Positions 41,234-49,272 of a stretch of 64,000 nucleotides of DNA are shown here, piece by piece. Both the position numbers and the translations under genes were made by a program. This DNA is from Acidobacteriota bacterium (GTDB lineage: Bacteria > Acidobacteriota > Thermoanaerobaculia > Multivoradales > JBCCEF01). How positions within the stretch are numbered: position 1 is the first letter of the stretch; the number at the start of each line of letters is the position of its first letter. The notes under the pieces were generated by a model that had not been told where the DNA came from, made no database searches, and saw only the letters and a list, made by a program, of their open reading frames with translations. The stretch is taken from assembly GCA_039030395.1 (NCBI GenBank), contig JBCCEF010000002.1, forward strand, positions 1 through 64,000. The letters are read 5' to 3'.

Positions 41234-43153
41234 CTAGACCTCAGCCAGGTTGCCCTTGGTTTCCAGCCACTTGCGGCGGTCACCCGCCCTGCCGCGGGCG
41301 AGGAGCTTGTCGATGATGCGGTCCGTCTTGTCGCCTTCCGCGACGGTCAGGCGCACCAGCCGGCGGGTGTCCCGCGCCATCACCGTCTCGCGCAGTTGCA
41401 GGGGGTTCATCTCGCCTAGGCCTTTGAATCGCTGGATGTTGATCTTGGCCCGGCCGCCCTCGCGCTCCAGGCGCTCTTCGATGTCGCGACGCTCCTCGTC
41501 GTCCAAGGCGTAGAAGGTCTTCTTGCCCTGATCGATGCGGTAGAGCGGCGGCATCGCCAGGTACACCCGCCCGGCGGCCACCAGCGGCCGGAAGTGGCGC
41601 ACGAAGAGGGCGCACAGCAGGGTGGCGATGTGGGCGCCGTCGGAGTCGGCGTCGGCCAGGATACAGAGCTTGCCGTAGCGCAGGTCGCCGAGCTTGGGAG
41701 AGCCCGGGTCCACCCCGATGGCGACGGCGATGTCGTGCACCTCCTGGGAGCCCAGGACTTCCGCCGAATCCACCTCCCAGGTGTTCAGAATCTTGCCCCT
41801 GAGCGGCAGAATGGCCTGCGTTTCGCGGTCCCGCGCCTGCTTGGCCGAGCCGCCGGCGGAGTCGCCCTCGACCAGGAACAGCTCCGTCGATTCGAGATCC
41901 TGGCCGCTACAGTCGGAGAGTTTGCCGGGCAGCGCCGGGCCGGTGGTGACCCGCTTGCGCTTGACCTTTTTGCCGGCGCGGGCGCGCGCCTGGGCGCTGT
42001 CGATGGCGAGCTGGGCGATGCGCTCGCCGTCCTCGGTGTGCTGGTTGAGCCACAGGCTGAAGGCGTCCTTGACGGCGCCGGAGACGAACTGGGCGACATC
42101 GCGGTTCGACAGGCGTTCCTTGGTCTGGCCGGAGAACTGCGGCTCCTTGACCCGCGCCGACAGGATGTAGCTACAGCGCGACCAGACGTCGTCCGGGCTG
42201 ATCTTCAAGCCCCGGGGGAGCAGATTGCGAAAGTCGCAGAACTCCCGGAGGGCCTCCGTCAAGCCGGTGCGGAAACCGTTGACGTGGGTGCCGCCCTGGG
42301 CGGTGGGGATCAGGTTGACGTAGCTCTCGCCCACCGGTTCGCCCTCGTCCGCCAGCCACAGAACCGCCCAGTCCACCTCCCGGTCGGCCTCCTTGAAGTT
42401 GCCGCCGAAGGGCTGTTCCGGCACCCGCTCCGCCTCGCCGACCTCTTGCAGCAGGTAGTCCTCCAGGCCATCCTCGAAGAACCACTCGTCGTCGCGTGAG
42501 GGATCGCCCTGGTCGACGAAGCGGATGCGCAGACCGGAGCACAGCACCGCCTTGGCGCGCAGAGCGTGCTTCAACCGGCGCACGTTGACCTTGGGCGAAT
42601 CAAAAAACTGTGGATCCGGCCAGAACTGAATGGTGGTGCCGGTATTGCGCTGGCCCACCGAGCCCACCACCGCCAGTTCGCTGGTCTTCTCGCCGTCGGC
42701 GAAGGTCATGCGGTGTTCTTTGCCGCCCCGGCGAACGTTCACTTCCAGGCGCTCGGACAGGGCGTTGACCACCGACACGCCGACGCCGTGCAGGCCGCCC
42801 GAAAAGCGGTAGTCCTTGTTCGAGAACTTGGCGCCGGCGTGCAGCCGAGTGAGGATCACCTCGACGCCGGAAACGCCCTCATCGGCGTGCCGATCCACCG
42901 GCATGCCGCGGCCATCGTCGCGCACCGAAACGGAGCCGTCGCCGTGCAGGGTGGTGACGATCTCCCGGCAGTGGCCGGCGATCGCCTCGTCGACGCTGTT
43001 GTCGACCACCTCCTGGACGAGGTGGTTCGGGCGCTCCGTCTGGGTGTACATGCCGGGGCGCTTGCGCACCGGCTCCAGACCGGTCAGGACTTCAATCGAT
43101 GAGGCGTCGTAGGCGGTGGACATGGGAATGGGCGCCGCGCGCGGCGGAGTCAT
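41234..43153 (-). CDS. parE: DNA topoisomerase IV subunit B
   Basis: A 639-residue ATPase subunit. The GHKL site shows [28 protein letters not shown] and [17 protein letters not shown]; the transducer has the [15 protein letters not shown] loop; the TOPRIM part has [31 protein letters not shown] and [11 protein letters not shown]; it ends with [16 protein letters not shown]. Length about 640 is near E. coli ParE and shorter than typical GyrB. Starts at 43168 (GTG), 43153 (ATG) and 43123 (ATG) are possible; none has a fully convincing ribosome site, and 43153 is taken because AGGTGG lies upstream. It forms an operon with parC. Confidence 0.92.
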   Translation of the reverse strand: MTPPRAAPIPMSTAYDASSIEVLTGLEPVRKRPGMYTQTERPNHLVQEVVDNSVDEAIAGHCREIVTTLHGDGSVSVRDDGRGMPVDRHADEGVSGVEVILTRLHAGAKFSNKDYRFSGGLHGVGVSVVNALSERLEVNVRRGGKEHRMTFADGEKTSELAVVGSVGQRNTGTTIQFWPDPQFFDSPKVNVRRLKHALRAKAVLCSGLRIRFVDQGDPSRDDEWFFEDGLEDYLLQEVGEAERVPEQPFGGNFKEADREVDWAVLWLADEGEPVGESYVNLIPTAQGGTHVNGFRTGLTEALREFCDFRNLLPRGLKISPDDVWSRCSYILSARVKEPQFSGQTKERLSNRDVAQFVSGAVKDAFSLWLNQHTEDGERIAQLAIDSAQARARAGKKVKRKRVTTGPALPGKLSDCSGQDLESTELFLVEGDSAGGSAKQARDRETQAILPLRGKILNTWEVDSAEVLGSQEVHDIAVAIGVDPGSPKLGDLRYGKLCILADADSDGAHIATLLCALFVRHFRPLVAAGRVYLAMPPLYRIDQGKKTFYALDDEERRDIEERLEREGGRAKINIQRFKGLGEMNPLQLRETVMARDTRRLVRLTVAEGDKTDRIIDKLLARGRAGDRRKWLETKGNLAEV

Positions 43154-43212
43154 AGTAACCGAATCCACCTGTCGAGTGGGCGCAAAAGTCTACTCGCCGG
43201 GACGGGCGATAT

Positions 43213-43242
43213 TTGCAAAAACTCCTGTATACTCACTTGCAA
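43213..43242. promoter_or_regulatory. TTGCAA direct repeat around a TATACT box
   Basis: Two TTGCAA hexamers, each its own reverse complement, stand at 43213-43218 and 43237-43242 and flank a -10-like TATACT at 43228-43233. They lie 60-90 bp before the DJ-1/PfpI gene, in the gap shared with parE. A regulator site is possible; the -35 box is not clear. Confidence 0.3.
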
Positions 43243-43302
43243 GGAATAGCAATTCAGTGCTTCGGAACGGACTCGCCCCCTCGGGGGTCTCGGAGGTGCA
43301 CG

Positions 43303-44052
43303 ATGCGGCAGACTCTGCGGGCCTTGGCAGTTTCACTGGCGTCGTTCGTGGTGGTCATCCCGAGTGTGGTCGGTGCCGAGGGTAGCGAGGCCGGAAAGCG
43401 CTCGGCGACCGTGATCGTGCTGCTCTACGACGGCGTGGAGCTCATGGATTTCGCCGGTCCCGTCGAGGTCTTCACCTCGGCCAACGAGGTCCATCCGGAG
43501 GACCCCTTCCGGGTCGTCCTGGCGGCCGAGCAACGCCAGCCTATCGCTACCCACAACGGCCTTGCCGTGGTTCCCGACTGTGCCTTCGCAGACTGCCCCG
43601 AGGCGGACCTTCTAGTCGTACCCGGTGGCACCGGCGTGATGGCCGCGATGGCCCATCCGCCGCTGATGACGTATTTGCAGAGTTCCGCAGAGCAGGCGGA
43701 TCGGGTGATGTCCGTCTGCGTTGGAGCCTTTCTCCTCGCCCGGGCGTCTCTCCTGGAGGACCAGCAGGCAACGACTCACGAGCGGGGCCTCGGTTACCTG
43801 ACCCAACTCGCTCCGACCGCGAAGGTCGTTTCCGATGTGCGGTTTACGGACAACGGCCGAGTCCTGACCTCAGGAGGAATGACCGCCGGAATCGACCTCG
43901 CTCTGCATCTGGTGGGGGAGTTGGTCGGCGATCAGCACGAAACGGCGACGCGCCGGTACATGAACTATCCAGTCATAACGGAGGATGCGCCGGGCTTCCG
44001 GGGCGATGAAGGCCCGGAAGAGGCGTCCGAAGCTCCTCTCCAGGAAGGATGA
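43303..44052 (+). CDS. Exported DJ-1/PfpI family protein
   Basis: A 249-residue protein with a signal peptide (about 1-25, ending VVGAEG). The DJ-1/PfpI core shows VIVLLYDGVELMDFAGPVEVF, here about residues 36-56, then ADLLVVPGGTG, the nucleophile elbow VMSVCVGAFLLARASLL with Cys, THERGLGYL, and FTDNGRVLTSGGMTAGIDLALH. This pattern is that of the AraC-type or isonitrile-hydratase-like branch without the DNA-binding part. Export is unusual for the family. GGAGGTG gives a strong start. It overlaps, or nearly so, the next gene, an exported amine oxidase, so the pair probably serves one periplasmic process. The substrate is unknown. Confidence 0.82.
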   Translation: MRQTLRALAVSLASFVVVIPSVVGAEGSEAGKRSATVIVLLYDGVELMDFAGPVEVFTSANEVHPEDPFRVVLAAEQRQPIATHNGLAVVPDCAFADCPEADLLVVPGGTGVMAAMAHPPLMTYLQSSAEQADRVMSVCVGAFLLARASLLEDQQATTHERGLGYLTQLAPTAKVVSDVRFTDNGRVLTSGGMTAGIDLALHLVGELVGDQHETATRRYMNYPVITEDAPGFRGDEGPEEASEAPLQEG

Positions 44053-44054
44053 CG

Positions 44055-45530
44055 ATGACTCTGACACGACGGGACTTGGTGGTCCGCGGAGCGATGGCTT
44101 CGGCGGCCCTGGCGGCCTATCCCTTCGAAGTGCGAGGGGCCTCGGAAGAGCCCCTGCAGCGGGAAGGCTCTGGCAAGCAAGTGGTGGTGTTGGGTGCCGG
44201 GTTAGCGGGACTCTCGGCGGCCTGGGAGTTGTCCCAGGCGGGCCACGAGGTCACCATCCTCGAAGCGCAGACCCGCCCCGGAGGCCGGGTCAAGACCTGG
44301 CGTGAACCGTTTTCCGACGGCCTGCACGTCGACATCGGAGCGAGTGAGATTCCCGACAACCACGACCAGGTTTTGAAGTACGTTGACTTGTTCGGCCTCG
44401 AACTCATTCCATGGCTCGATGCCTCGGTGGCCGGCAAGGGATCGGTTCTGCATCTCAACGGCAAGCGCATTCGGACCGACTCAGGTCAGGGTGCTCCGCT
44501 GTCTCTGACCGACGCCGAGAGGGAGATGGGAAACATGGGGATGGTGGTGAAGTACTACCACCATGCGGTCAAGGAGATCGGCGATCCCCTGTCCGCGGGC
44601 TGGCCGCCGCCCGAACTCGCTCGCTTCGATGACCTTACGGTGGCGGATCTGATTCGTTCCAAGGGGGCCTCGCGAGATGCCCTCAAGGCGCTCAAGGTTC
44701 AGTTCTTTCTCGATCTGCCGGGCAATGGAGTGGACGAGACTTCGGCTCTCTACCTCCTGCGCGACTCGCTCCTCAGCCCGGGGGGGCACCAGATTCACAA
44801 GCTGAAGGGCGGCATGGACAAGCTGCCTATGGCCTTTGCCGAGCGCCTGCGAGAAAACATCCACTACGGTGCTGTGGCTCGACGAATCGAACACGGCGAC
44901 GAAGGAGTCACGGTCGCCTACGAGCAGGCTGGCAAGGTGAGCCGCATCAGCGGTGATCACCTCGTTTGCACGATCCCGTTCTCGGTCCTCCGTTTTCTCG
45001 AGATTGAGCCGGCCTTTTCGCCGCCGAAGCAGCGCGCCATCCAGGAACTCGCCTATTGCTCGAACACCCGGTTGTTCTTGCAAACGGACGATCGGTTTTG
45101 GTTGGAAGACGGTCTCTCGGGTTTCGCTTACACCGACCTACCGATCAAGTACGTCTTCGATTCCACCAGCGATTCGGAGGTCGGTCGCGGGATGCTGGAG
45201 ATCTACACTTCCGGCGCCGAAGCCCGGCGCTTCGCCGCTCTGAACGACGATGATCGCTTTGAATTGGCGCTGAGGGATCTAGAGAAGGTGTATCCGAATA
45301 TCCGAGATCATTTTGAGGGCGGGGCGATCAAGTGCTGGGACGATGACAGGTGGGCGCGCGGGGCGTACTCGTATTTCCGCCCGTCCCAGATGCTCGAGCT
45401 GTTGCCCCACATCGCGCCGGCCGAAGGCCGAGTTCACTTCGCCGGCGAGCACGCGTCGGCGTATCCCCATTGGATGCAGGGTGCCCTCGAGTCGGGGAAT
45501 CGGGTAGCGCACGAGATCAACGAGGCTTGA
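44055..45530 (+). CDS. Tat-exported flavin amine oxidase
   Basis: A 491-residue flavin monoamine oxidase family protein. It begins with a twin-arginine signal (TRRDLVVRGAMASAALAAY), so it is folded with FAD before export. The dinucleotide loop is VVVLGAGLAGLSAAWELSQAG (in part), then ILEAQTRPGGRVKTW, the substrate-region FDSTSDSEVGRGM, and the C-terminal FAD contact GRVHFAGEHASAYPHWMQGA. These enzymes oxidise amines or amino acids, releasing H2O2. The ATG at 44055 has AGGAAGG at good distance; the ATG at 44049 sits too close to it. It follows the DJ-1 gene and precedes an ADOP permease by 51 bp. Confidence 0.85.
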   Translation: MTLTRRDLVVRGAMASAALAAYPFEVRGASEEPLQREGSGKQVVVLGAGLAGLSAAWELSQAGHEVTILEAQTRPGGRVKTWREPFSDGLHVDIGASEIPDNHDQVLKYVDLFGLELIPWLDASVAGKGSVLHLNGKRIRTDSGQGAPLSLTDAEREMGNMGMVVKYYHHAVKEIGDPLSAGWPPPELARFDDLTVADLIRSKGASRDALKALKVQFFLDLPGNGVDETSALYLLRDSLLSPGGHQIHKLKGGMDKLPMAFAERLRENIHYGAVARRIEHGDEGVTVAYEQAGKVSRISGDHLVCTIPFSVLRFLEIEPAFSPPKQRAIQELAYCSNTRLFLQTDDRFWLEDGLSGFAYTDLPIKYVFDSTSDSEVGRGMLEIYTSGAEARRFAALNDDDRFELALRDLEKVYPNIRDHFEGGAIKCWDDDRWARGAYSYFRPSQMLELLPHIAPAEGRVHFAGEHASAYPHWMQGALESGNRVAHEINEA

Positions 45531-45581
45531 CGACGGGTATCCCGAGCTTCGAACTGCAGCCGGTCACTGGGAGAGAAATCA

Positions 45582-48002
45582 ATGGCAGAGATGATGCGCG
45601 AGCTTCGCGTCGCCTTTCGCTCGCTCGTTCGTTCGCCGGTGTTCAGCTTGGTGGTCATTCTGACCATGGCTCTGGCAGTGGGCGCGAATACCGCCATCTT
45701 CAGCGTCGTCAACGCAGTCTTGCTGCGGCCCCTCCCATATCCTGAGGCCGACCGTCTCATCACCGTCTGGCAAGCCAGTCCGGCCCAAGGAGCTGGATTG
45801 CAGCCGGTGGCACCTGCGGACTATTACGACTATCGAGAAGCGACTGCCTTCGAGGGCATGACCGGCTATCACCCGTGGGTTCATACCCTCACTGGCGGCG
45901 GCGAGCCGGTGGCCGTTCGCACTGGCGTCGTGGACGAGGCCTTCTTCGGAGTGGTTGGCGTTCCGCCGGCCCATGGTCGGACCTTTCGAGCCGAAGAGAT
46001 TCATGCTTCCGGCGAAAAGTTGGTCGTCCTCGGTCATGATCTCTGGCAGGGGCGCTACGGAGGCCGAGAGAATGTGCTGGGGGAGGCGCTGCTCCTGGAC
46101 GGCGAGCCCTACTCGATCATCGGCGTGATGCCGAAGGGTTACGATTTTCCCTACGAGTCCGCGTTGTGGCGTCCGATCCATCTGAGCCCTGAAACGGCTC
46201 GGCGCGATTTCCAGTATCTACGGGTGGCCGGTCGATTGGCGCCGGAAGCCACCCAGCCCTCCGCCTTGACCGAACTCCAAGGCATCGCGGAGCGACTGGA
46301 ACAGGCGCACCCGGAGACCAACCGGGAGCGCACGGTGCGGTTGAGCAGTCTGGCGGAGCAAACCCACGGGGATCTTCGTCCTGCACTGCTGGTCCTTGTC
46401 GGAGCGGTGGCGATGGTGTTGCTCATCGCCTGCGTCAACCTTGCCGGCCTGATGCTGGCCCGCGGCGTGGGGCGCCAGAACGAACTGGCGGTTCGCAGCG
46501 CCTTGGGCGCCAGCCGTCGGCAGATCTCGTTTCGCCTTTTGCTTGAGAGTCTCTTGCTGGCCTTTGCCGGCGGCGCTATCGGCCTGATGCTGGCCGCCTT
46601 CGGAGTCCGTTGGCTGGTGAGCTTGAGCCATCGGCCAATCCCCGGCGCCGAGGGTTCGCTCATCGACGGTCGGGTTCTGTGGATGACCTTGGGCGTTGTC
46701 ATCGCGGCCGGCTTCGCCTTCGGCCTGTTGCCGGCGCTGCGCCTCTCGCGGCCGGAGCTCAAGGACTTCTTGCGCGCCGGTAGCCGCTCCACCGGCACCG
46801 GATTGCCGCGCCTGCGGGCGACTCTAGTGGTTTGCCAGGTCGGTCTCGCCGTGATTCTGTTGGTCGGCGCGGGCCTGTTGATCCGCACCTTCTTGAATCT
46901 GCGGCAGGTGGAGCCTGGATTTCGGACGGCAGGAGTGCTGGCGGCTCAGATCGCACTGCCGCCGGCTCGCTACGGCGAAGCCGCGCGCACCAATGCCTTC
47001 ATCGACGGCCTGCTCGAGGCGATAGGAGCGCTGCCCGGTGTGCGTTCTGCCAGCTTGTCTCTGGCCTTACCGATGAACGGCGGAATGACCGTTGACAACG
47101 TCTTTTCGATCGAAGGACGCGAGACTTCCACCGGCCGAGAGCGGGTCGCGTTCCTGCGACCGGTGAGCCCGGGCTTTTTCGATACTTTGGGTATTCAGCT
47201 ACTGGCCGGTCGCACCTTCGACAAGCGGGATCGGGAACTGGCCCAACAGGTCGTTGTTGTGAATCGGGCCCTGATCGAAAGCCATTTCCCGCAGGACGAT
47301 CCGATCGGAGAATTCATCACCGTCGGAGCCTCACTCGGTTCTCTCGGCGGATTCGACGACATTCCGCGGGAGATCGTGGGGGTGGTGGACGACATCAAGC
47401 ACACCGGTCTCAGCGAAGTGACCCGGCCCGAGATCTATTTGCCCCTCGCGCAAGGAACCTGGCGCAATTTCCAACTCGCCGTGCGTTCCGAAACCTCGCC
47501 TCTGAGCCAGGTGGACGCGATGCGCGAAGCCGTTTGGGCGCTCGATGAATCGCTGCCGGTCACCCGTGTTCGACTGTTAGAGGAAGACGTCGCGGATTCG
47601 GTGGCGCAGCCGCGCTTCTCGATGATCCTCCTGACCCTCTTCGCCGGCCTCGCGTGTTTGTTGGCGCTGGTCGGCGTCTACGGATTGGTGGCTTTCACAG
47701 TGGCTCGTCGTTCGCACGAGATGGGGGTTCGAATGGCTCTCGGAGCGCGGCGGAGGGATGTCTTGTCAATGATCTTCCGGCAGGGAATGACCCTGGTCGG
47801 GGTAGGACTGATCCTCGGCGCAATGGGAGCCTTCGGGCTCTCGCGTCTACTGGGGAGCCTACTCTTCGGCACCTCGCCTACCGATTGGGCGACCTTTGCA
47901 TGGGTCCTGGCGATCTTTGCCGTCGTCGCCTGGGTGGCTACGGCCATCCCCGCTCATCGCGCCACGCGGGTGGATCCGGTCACCGTCTTGCGCGAGACCT
48001 GA
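45582..48002 (+). CDS. ADOP-family orphan ABC permease (MacB/FtsX-like)
   Basis: An 806-residue permease with two repeated FtsX-type halves and an N-terminal MacB_PCD region. Typical blocks are RELRVAFRSLVRSPVFSLVV, ALAVGANTAIFSVVNAVLLRPLPYP, the central ELAVRSALGASRRQISFRLLLE (in part) and the C-terminal SHEMGVRMALGARRRDVLSMI. This matches the acidobacterial duplicated orphan permease type, which stands without its own ATPase; none is encoded nearby. GGGAGAG precedes the ATG. It may export or mechanically release substrates with a shared ATPase. Its place after two exported enzymes suggests one operon, though the 51-bp gap leaves this open. Confidence 0.85.
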   Translation: MAEMMRELRVAFRSLVRSPVFSLVVILTMALAVGANTAIFSVVNAVLLRPLPYPEADRLITVWQASPAQGAGLQPVAPADYYDYREATAFEGMTGYHPWVHTLTGGGEPVAVRTGVVDEAFFGVVGVPPAHGRTFRAEEIHASGEKLVVLGHDLWQGRYGGRENVLGEALLLDGEPYSIIGVMPKGYDFPYESALWRPIHLSPETARRDFQYLRVAGRLAPEATQPSALTELQGIAERLEQAHPETNRERTVRLSSLAEQTHGDLRPALLVLVGAVAMVLLIACVNLAGLMLARGVGRQNELAVRSALGASRRQISFRLLLESLLLAFAGGAIGLMLAAFGVRWLVSLSHRPIPGAEGSLIDGRVLWMTLGVVIAAGFAFGLLPALRLSRPELKDFLRAGSRSTGTGLPRLRATLVVCQVGLAVILLVGAGLLIRTFLNLRQVEPGFRTAGVLAAQIALPPARYGEAARTNAFIDGLLEAIGALPGVRSASLSLALPMNGGMTVDNVFSIEGRETSTGRERVAFLRPVSPGFFDTLGIQLLAGRTFDKRDRELAQQVVVVNRALIESHFPQDDPIGEFITVGASLGSLGGFDDIPREIVGVVDDIKHTGLSEVTRPEIYLPLAQGTWRNFQLAVRSETSPLSQVDAMREAVWALDESLPVTRVRLLEEDVADSVAQPRFSMILLTLFAGLACLLALVGVYGLVAFTVARRSHEMGVRMALGARRRDVLSMIFRQGMTLVGVGLILGAMGAFGLSRLLGSLLFGTSPTDWATFAWVLAIFAVVAWVATAIPAHRATRVDPVTVLRET

Positions 48003-48134
48003 GCGGTCGCCCGGTGGACACCTAGTCCGTCTTTTTCACCAGCCTTGTGCTGCGAGGGTCGTATGCGTCCGGGCTAGGCCGGGGTTGGCGAGTTCCCACG
48101 TCGATATGATTATGTATTCACTCATTTAAATTAT

Positions 48135-48313
48135 TTGACTTTACTCTCTATAAGTTGTAACCTCTCGAATGGTATTAAAAAACAAGGGATGGCGCGCAGG
48201 GGTTCATCCAAGCCTGTCCGAGCGTCGCGTGAGGAGGTGAGTCCGGTGCACTAGTCACCCCGCAGACCTGGTCAGTTCAGTTTTTAATAAATTTTTACCT
48301 ACAAGGAGTAGCC
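48135..48313 (+). promoter_or_regulatory. AT-rich promoter region and structured leader
   Basis: The 311-bp gap after the permease gene is clearly AT-rich at 48110-48175, unlike its surroundings. TATAAG at 48149-48154 with TTTAAA 18 nt upstream is a weak promoter guess; TTGACT at 48135 is another -35 candidate. From about 48183 to 48260 GC-rich sequence could fold, for example GGTGA/TCACC around a GTGCAC core (about 48236-48259). AAGGAG just before 48314 is the ribosome site. The leader fits no riboswitch class I know. Confidence 0.4.
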
Positions 48314-48988
48314 ATGAAGAAGACCCTTCTATTTGCAGCGTTGGTGTCTCTGGTCGCGGTTCCGGCACTGGCCGGCGGGTCCCTCTCGGTAAGCAACTTC
48401 CCCACAGCCGGGGAGTACGTCATTAACTCCCATCCCAGCTTCCTGATCAACGTCGGCGACACCAAAGAGGTCATCGAGTGTGACGCGACCCTTCGCCTGC
48501 GCGCTTCCGATCCGTACGTCACCGCTTCCGGTGCAAAGCGCGTCGATCTGACCGTCCTCGACTGGAAGGCCGATGGCTTCTCCAAGCTGCTCGACGGCGA
48601 GTTGAATTTCCGCATGCGCCAAGGCGCCGAACCCGTTGGTGAGAGCTACGTCGAGAGCTACCAGCAGGCCGGCACCCATGACTTCCCGGCCCAGGCGCAG
48701 TTCGCGGTGCCGTATGAGGTCGAAACTCCCTTCGGTACGATCGCTGGCCTGCACGGCATCACCCGCGGCTCGATCAAGGCCTTCCCGCCTTCTGGCGACA
48801 TCTTCCTGATGGAAAAGGGCGATATCGGCGATCTGATGGCCGACATCATGCCGGCTCCGCTTTCCGCCCTGTCAGCGGCTGGCGATACGCGCGAGGAAAC
48901 TGTCGAGGTGCAGCCGATTTCCTGCCTTTGCCCCGCAGCCGATGCGGCACCGGTCGACCGTCCGGCGTCACCGGCCGATTCTCCCTAG
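48314..48988 (+). CDS. Secreted protein of unknown function
   Basis: A 224-residue protein with a clean signal peptide (MKKTLLFAALVSLVAVPALA, residues 1-20). The mature part is beta-rich and soluble, with no family that I recognise; it ends with a Cys pair (SCLCP) and an Ala/Pro/Asp-rich tail. GVxG-like nucleotide or metal motifs are absent. AAGGAG stands 8 nt before the ATG. It is alone on the strand, has a 300-nt AT-rich upstream region and an intrinsic terminator-like hairpin shortly after, so it is a single-gene unit and may be strongly expressed. Confidence 0.7.
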   Translation: MKKTLLFAALVSLVAVPALAGGSLSVSNFPTAGEYVINSHPSFLINVGDTKEVIECDATLRLRASDPYVTASGAKRVDLTVLDWKADGFSKLLDGELNFRMRQGAEPVGESYVESYQQAGTHDFPAQAQFAVPYEVETPFGTIAGLHGITRGSIKAFPPSGDIFLMEKGDIGDLMADIMPAPLSALSAAGDTREETVEVQPISCLCPAADAAPVDRPASPADSP

Positions 48989-49025
48989 GCAACGGACAGG
49001 TCTGGCTCAGTATTTTTGGGCTGGT

Positions 49026-49051
49026 GCCCCGGGTTCGCGAGGATCCGGGGC
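49026..49051 (+). terminator. Hairpin after the 48.3-kb secreted protein gene
   Basis: GCCCCGG (49026-49032), a 12-nt loop, then CCGGGGC (49045-49051), followed by ATCCGTGTTTC. It stands 37 bp after the stop. The rest of the gap to 49273 holds only a weak 96-codon open frame that I do not accept as a gene. Confidence 0.45.
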
Positions 49052-49272
49052 ATCCGTGTTTCTAGCCTGGAATTCCCTCCTGCATCCTACCGAGTTGAAA
49101 TCCCCTCCATTTACCGGATTCTTCGGCTCTTCGAGATACCGAGCGTACCTTGAACCTCCGGGACACGAACTCCCTTTTGGCTACGGGCCACACTACGACC
49201 TCTATCGATTGGAAGTGGATGACAGGGGATAACGAAGAGCGAGCGTTGGAGAGAAAAGGCCTCGCTTTCTTG

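Noticed and set aside
48183-48260. c-di-GMP, cobalamin or guanidine riboswitch
   Set aside because: The conserved cores of these classes are absent; only generic stems are seen.
48942-49232. 96-codon open frame after the 48.3-kb secreted protein
   Set aside because: It starts inside that gene, crosses a terminator-like hairpin, has no ribosome site and no family features.
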